A stretch of 64,000 nucleotides of DNA, taken from Trichomonas vaginalis G3 (lineage: Eukaryota; Parabasalia; Trichomonadida; Trichomonadidae). Location of the stretch: assembly GCF_026262505.1 (NCBI RefSeq), contig NC_067204.1, positions 15,788,165 to 15,852,164 on the forward strand, in the 5' to 3' direction. A program made the translations under genes and the position numbers. Shown here piece after piece: positions 61,501 through 64,000 of this stretch; position 1 is the stretch's first letter, and every line of letters starts with the position of its first letter. The notes beneath the pieces were generated by a model that was not told the DNA's origin, made no database searches, and saw only the letters and a program-made list of their open reading frames with translations.

Positions 61501-61698
61501 ATGAAGAAATTTGTTGATCAAAGATTTAGCGAAGACAACGAAAGTGACCAAGAAGTTCAGAAGTTTATTATTGAATATGAAATGAGATCCTTTATCATTC
61601 CTTGCTGTGGAGAGTTCGCTAAAAGAAACATCAGAACAGATGCATTCAGAAAATTATTTACTTCGAATGCATCTGCAATTACTCACTCCGTTTTCTAA
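58600..61698 (+). CDS. GAF-domain protein with degenerate cyclic-nucleotide phosphodiesterase domain
   Basis: A 1,032-residue protein starting at ATG. Residues about 15-70 form a coiled coil. GAF-like domains follow at about 195-380 and 390-545 ('ALDVLIKLAAVSDLKELKQTL', 'GLVGEAIATKRSMAISNPEL') and a weaker one at about 555-760. The last ~190 residues match the helical PDE fold in layout. The metal-binding HD residues are largely lost: the 'YHNWRHA' block reads FRNYRLC (about 861-867) and the 'LCHD' block reads LYCD (898-901). Catalysis is therefore unlikely. GAF-GAF-PDE proteins normally hydrolyse cAMP or cGMP under allosteric control; here a binding or regulatory role is inferred. Confidence 0.75.
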   Translation: METTKMKYIDSYNMERVEYIKGETKQKLRMMSKFQDEIKNLKDLIEQEKQAIEKFQDYTERISSSSKDSQTNEKVAPESSNTKSIIKECDIALSQKVPPIYESPTTEKILNALQPSMDFELFFRDYPIVYASLFDDNIEQINYRSIFEYIEKWEINSRTSFINAFFKNLNSAASLVSLLSSIVEHNTISELSEYIETKLPSLINVNRAVFMQVEDGKLVLEKQRLKFSQKMAGGKITRAVNINSALIATKSSLEIDTEDSELMKLNQTMLIQPIDTHKQQDNDPVIKSRMKQSQRMSSISDKKALARVLQSSKNVSKPFRFEEPSQMEEVELTGMKDSASAVLLLFDCFGGFHNQDLITAYVISKFIGETIPLINLRAKYHYSKTALQRALDVLIKLAAVSDLKELKQTLCEGIMQQFKCEAVTCFKVMSSGKFFSIGNDSETFPAKSGLVGEAIATKRSMAISNPELSVLFNSATDRCRLSTPTRSILISQIFNSTGNVAYSIALYNKINVDEFSNDDLVTLELLCFNVNSIFDSVGITHELTKSAAGSKNVFSVYSKIFDTLSSTPDVGDVVELSKFLTHQITDSIHKNITFFIYDEKLKTLKCTDSISGFEVSIDESYSLVEAFKQQEPMEEISNEENVMSQIFPLEMGLIKVKADSPISIIQSKMSMIGWKPLPQMTTKSMLEIKIEKLTNVQPMKVRPIRKNSSIMNTLGPWAKVCSPLISLSILSSTNIQKLIVLANFARDMPNDDLTVEKIFLDFVKDMDFGCFSAFASKYCGKLIREFISPIESSYVSPSRPTLFCRDNKLDYGFNVFTTKLEDLVSETQSIFQALGLTAFFNDTVISQYFEVIRSKHNNNLFRNYRLCLDHCQFAAAIMKTMDIEKPDMLCILLYLLSLYCDISPSTVVFCAESLCSEPPFNIDKDIIYKAFVRFDKCETFDVLFDSDISSLVCAISRYSYLARSLDTMKKFVDQRFSEDNESDQEVQKFIIEYEMRSFIIPCCGEFAKRNIRTDAFRKLFTSNASAITHSVF

Positions 61699-62207
61699 GA
61701 AATTTACTGTATTTATTTTGTTTTGATTTGTTTTTAAATTCATATTATTTGAACAGCTGATTCTTTTTATCTCTACATTTTTACAAATGAATAATGATCA
61801 TGAATTTTCCTTTGATTCTGACACTGGTATAATCTTCGTATTTATTCAAGCATGGCTGAATATCTAGACCCATAGTTTCTTTATATTATTTATTTACACT
61901 CAAAAATCTCCTACTTCAATTAAGAATTGGGATATCCTTTTGCTTTGTGTTTGCTGAAGTGACGTAGTAAAGCCAATATATAAAACAATGATTTCATGTA
62001 ACTGTACTTTTCTTTAACATGTCAATAAGAATGATATACAAAGTATCAAGTAGTAGAGTGACTATACTTTATTTTATTTGGAAAAATCTCAATTTTATCG
62101 ATTTTTGAGTGCCAAACGTGATTATGAAAAATATTCTTATAAATTAGATATAATTTTGAAATATTTTAAACTAATAATAAAATAAAAACAATAAACAAAC
62201 ATTTTTA
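61699..62207. other. Convergent intergenic spacer
   Basis: AT-rich spacer between the GAF gene and the Rad51-like gene. No feature was recognised. Confidence 0.5.
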
Positions 62208-63086
62208 TTAATCAGATGTCTCACATAATTTCATATCTTCTAAATAGAACTGTTTTTCGACCAAAGGGAGTCGAGGTGAACAAATTAACTTTGACTCTGC
62301 AACGACATTGTTCTTTGTAGCCAGAATCAGTCTGTTATGCCACAATGAAGCGTATTGAGGACCTAAATACGTAACTGGAGTTCCCTGAGGGGATTTAATG
62401 CTATTTGTAACAATAACAACGCATCCTTTACTTTTTGCTAGTGATTTAAGTTCCAAAGAAAGTTCTTCCAATTGTGCAGAACCAGGAGCGCCTTTTCCAA
62501 CAACATTTTGGAAGACAGAGAGGAGACTATCGATTACTATTAGTTCTGGAGTAGAGTGCTGCAGGTATTCGTTGATATAATTGATGATATCAGGGTGATT
62601 TAAACAATTTACAATTGTTAAAGCGGAAACTGATGTAGGAGGTATTCTTGGATCTCTGTATACTGGATAGTCAATATTAACATTCATAGAAGAAGCAATA
62701 TTGGCTAATATTGGTGAAGATAAGTTTCCATCTGCATCAATAAACAAAACTTTTGATGATTTGGCAATTTCTGTTGCTACCTTAACAACTAGTCTCGTTT
62801 TTCCTGTATTACTGTAGCCTTCAATTGAATAAGTTTCGCCAATAAAAAATGGTTCTCCAAAAATATAGTCAATTCCAGCTGAAATAGTTCGATCTTCATC
62901 ATTAGAAACAATATCTTGTATTGATGGACTAAAATTATCAAATGCAAATCGCTTGACTTGTGGTATATCTTTTTTGATATCAGCAACATCATATTTAGTG
63001 ACAAGATTTTCGATACCGATCCTGGTACTAAGCTCCTTCGAAACATTTTTGTCAATAAGTATCGAAGGAGAAGGATTTTCTGCCAT
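62208..63086 (-). CDS. Rad51/RecA-family recombinase paralog
   Basis: A 292-residue protein starting at ATG. Walker A is GYSNTGKT at residues 90-97 and Walker B LIVID at 182-186, both in a RecA-type core. 'GIDYIFGEPFFIGETYSIEG' just before Walker A is the usual Rad51-family approach to the ATP site. Residues 1-60 are short and lack a clear helix-hairpin-helix DNA-binding domain. It is too divergent for Rad51 or Dmc1, and the size fits a Rad51 paralog of the Rad51C/Rad51D/XRCC type. These assist Rad51 filament assembly during homologous recombination. The ATG is only about 100 bp from a divergent gene at 63190. Confidence 0.82.
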   Translation of the reverse strand: MAENPSPSILIDKNVSKELSTRIGIENLVTKYDVADIKKDIPQVKRFAFDNFSPSIQDIVSNDEDRTISAGIDYIFGEPFFIGETYSIEGYSNTGKTRLVVKVATEIAKSSKVLFIDADGNLSSPILANIASSMNVNIDYPVYRDPRIPPTSVSALTIVNCLNHPDIINYINEYLQHSTPELIVIDSLLSVFQNVVGKGAPGSAQLEELSLELKSLAKSKGCVVIVTNSIKSPQGTPVTYLGPQYASLWHNRLILATKNNVVAESKLICSPRLPLVEKQFYLEDMKLCETSD

Positions 63087-63189
63087 TGAAATGTGAAGAG
63101 AGGAACTTCACTAACGATTATTTTGTAAACTACTCAATAAAGAATGCATATATTCATATCACATGTCTCTCAGAATCTAAAATCTAAGT
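63087..63189. promoter_or_regulatory. 103-bp bidirectional promoter region
   Basis: The starts of the Rad51-like gene (minus) and a small nuclear-type gene (plus) lie 103 bp apart. A TCACTA at 63108-63113 fits the initiator on the plus strand. So compact a spacer must hold both promoters. Confidence 0.5.
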
Positions 63190-63480
63190 ATGAGCAAACC
63201 ATTTCCTGTAGCACGCTCAGCACTTCTTGATAAAGCAGCTGCATTTGCCAAAATGCTTAAAGAAGATAACGAAAGAATTCAGAAGTTTTTGGATGAAGGC
63301 GGTGATCGTAACGAAATATCCGTTGATGTTCTTGATCCAAATGATGATCAAGTCATTGAAATGGAGATCATACCAGGCGTTTTAGAATCACAAGCACAAC
63401 AGCCAGAAATACACGAAGACATTCAAATTCCTGCCTCTGAATTTCATAGAGACTCCAATTTAGAATCAGCAGAAAACTAA
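63190..63480 (+). CDS. Small NOPCHAP1/DUF4598-like protein
   Basis: A 96-residue protein. The pattern 'VARSALLDKAAAFAKMLKED', then 'NERIQKFL', then '...VIEMEI..GVLE' and an acidic tail resembles the NOPCHAP1 (C12orf45)/DUF4598 family, in which a helix is followed by a conserved 'i-E-M-d-v' strand and an acidic C terminus. Members help assemble box C/D snoRNPs by linking NOP58 to the R2TP complex. The match is short and from remembered motif layout, so it is tentative. The strong negative charge and small size agree with a chaperone-type protein. Confidence 0.45.
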   Translation: MSKPFPVARSALLDKAAAFAKMLKEDNERIQKFLDEGGDRNEISVDVLDPNDDQVIEMEIIPGVLESQAQQPEIHEDIQIPASEFHRDSNLESAEN

Positions 63481-63757
63481 TCAATTAGCAAAATGAATCT
63501 CGTTCTTATATTGTTGTAATACATTTTCTTGTTTATTTTTTGTTATTATTTTCTAATAAAGTTTATAGACTTATCTGTTACAAAAACCTTGTATTTATGA
63601 GGTATATATGTCATTAATCTTATTGATAATACAAATATTTTGTTATAAAAATAATTATTTTAAATTTTCTTTTGATTGCAACGAAAGACAAGTTGTATTT
63701 AATATAAATAGTAAGTTTATTACAAAATTCTATAAAATATAAATATAAAATATAAAA

Positions 63758-64000
63758 TTAGAAATTAAAAACGCCAATCATGCCACTAACGTCGTCATCA
63801 TCGTTTTCTTCTTGCTCGTGTTCTGATTCTTGTTTGACTTCAGGGTTCTCCTTTCGCATTTCTTTGATAACCTCTTGTTCAACGGTTTCAGACGGTTTAG
63901 GAGGTTCAGGTGGCTTATTATCGTAACTGACGATAGCCTTGAGTAATGGAGGAGCTTTGTCTCCCATACAATTCATGATATCTAAGTGCCATTTCTTGGA
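63758..64000 (-). CDS. 3' end of a gene leaving the window
   Basis: The frame is open from the window edge (it reads ...KKWHLDIMNCMGDKAPPLL) to a stop at 63758. The ATG at 63976 lies within it, but the frame continues upstream without a stop, so the real start is probably outside. The visible ~80 residues are a Pro-rich linker (PPEPPKP) and a highly acidic Glu/Asp tail (EQEENDDDD) ending GMIGVFNF. The protein cannot be identified from this part. Confidence 0.55.
   Translation of the reverse strand, partial: SKKWHLDIMNCMGDKAPPLLKAIVSYDNKPPEPPKPSETVEQEVIKEMRKENPEVKQESEHEQEENDDDDVSGMIGVFNF

Overview
The window looks like nuclear DNA of a trichomonad protist (Parabasalia; Trichomonas or Tritrichomonas grade). 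The DNA is AT-rich. Long genes are open from end to end without introns, stops follow the standard code, and 5' leaders are very short. Several starts are preceded by the trichomonad initiator TCAYTW. The gene families fit as well: a BspA-like LRR surface protein, a DUF3447-type ankyrin protein, a GP63-like metalloprotease, a BTB-like/coiled-coil protein, a pseudokinase with Sel1 repeats, type II membrane glycosyltransferases and a mariner transposon. I cannot tell the species from sequence alone.

Layout. 0-5 kb: an armadillo-like protein and a BspA-like LRR protein. 5-12 kb: a TOR kinase on the minus strand. 12-18 kb: a degenerate tandem repeat, a putative glycosyltransferase, a catalytically dead ubiquitin-protease-like gene with a split zinc-finger region, and the pseudokinase/Sel1 gene. 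18-23.3 kb: a gene desert with hairpins and inverted repeats. 23.3-33.2 kb: a BTB-like gene with a frameshift near its end, a stranded C-terminal fragment of DNA polymerase epsilon, an adaptor mu subunit, a multi-span membrane protein, a PP2A B''-like subunit, a small coiled-coil protein, a second glycosyltransferase and another membrane protein. 33.2-39 kb: a mobile-DNA island with a 766-bp-arm inverted repeat built of hairpin modules, a decayed ankyrin fragment and a frameshifted mariner. 39-49 kb: ZPR1, a SCAMP-like protein, a GP63-like protease, a stand-alone bromodomain, a basic/acidic hypothetical, a candidate MITE and the ankyrin gene. 49-64 kb: a large helical-repeat protein, a second desert, a four-EF-hand protein, a hypothetical, a GAF protein with a degenerate phosphodiesterase domain, a Rad51-family paralog, a small NOPCHAP1-like protein and the 3' end of a gene that leaves the window.

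Genes sit singly on both strands with no operons. Divergent pairs share short intergenic promoters (26.4, 31.9, 42.1 and 63.1 kb). Housekeeping functions (TOR growth signalling, vesicle traffic, PP2A, ZPR1, recombination) are interleaved with expanded trichomonad surface and repeat families.

The most unusual material is non-coding. At least five places carry stacked or long hairpins, and two of them (20.9 kb and 35-37 kb) share the same hairpin stem. Several long-range inverted repeats of 13-28 bp bracket regions without genes. These may be a family of modular fold-back elements. Also notable are a TOR FRB domain with methionine at the key rapamycin-site serine, a run of pseudo-enzymes, and a 12-mer shared at the same distance from two start codons.
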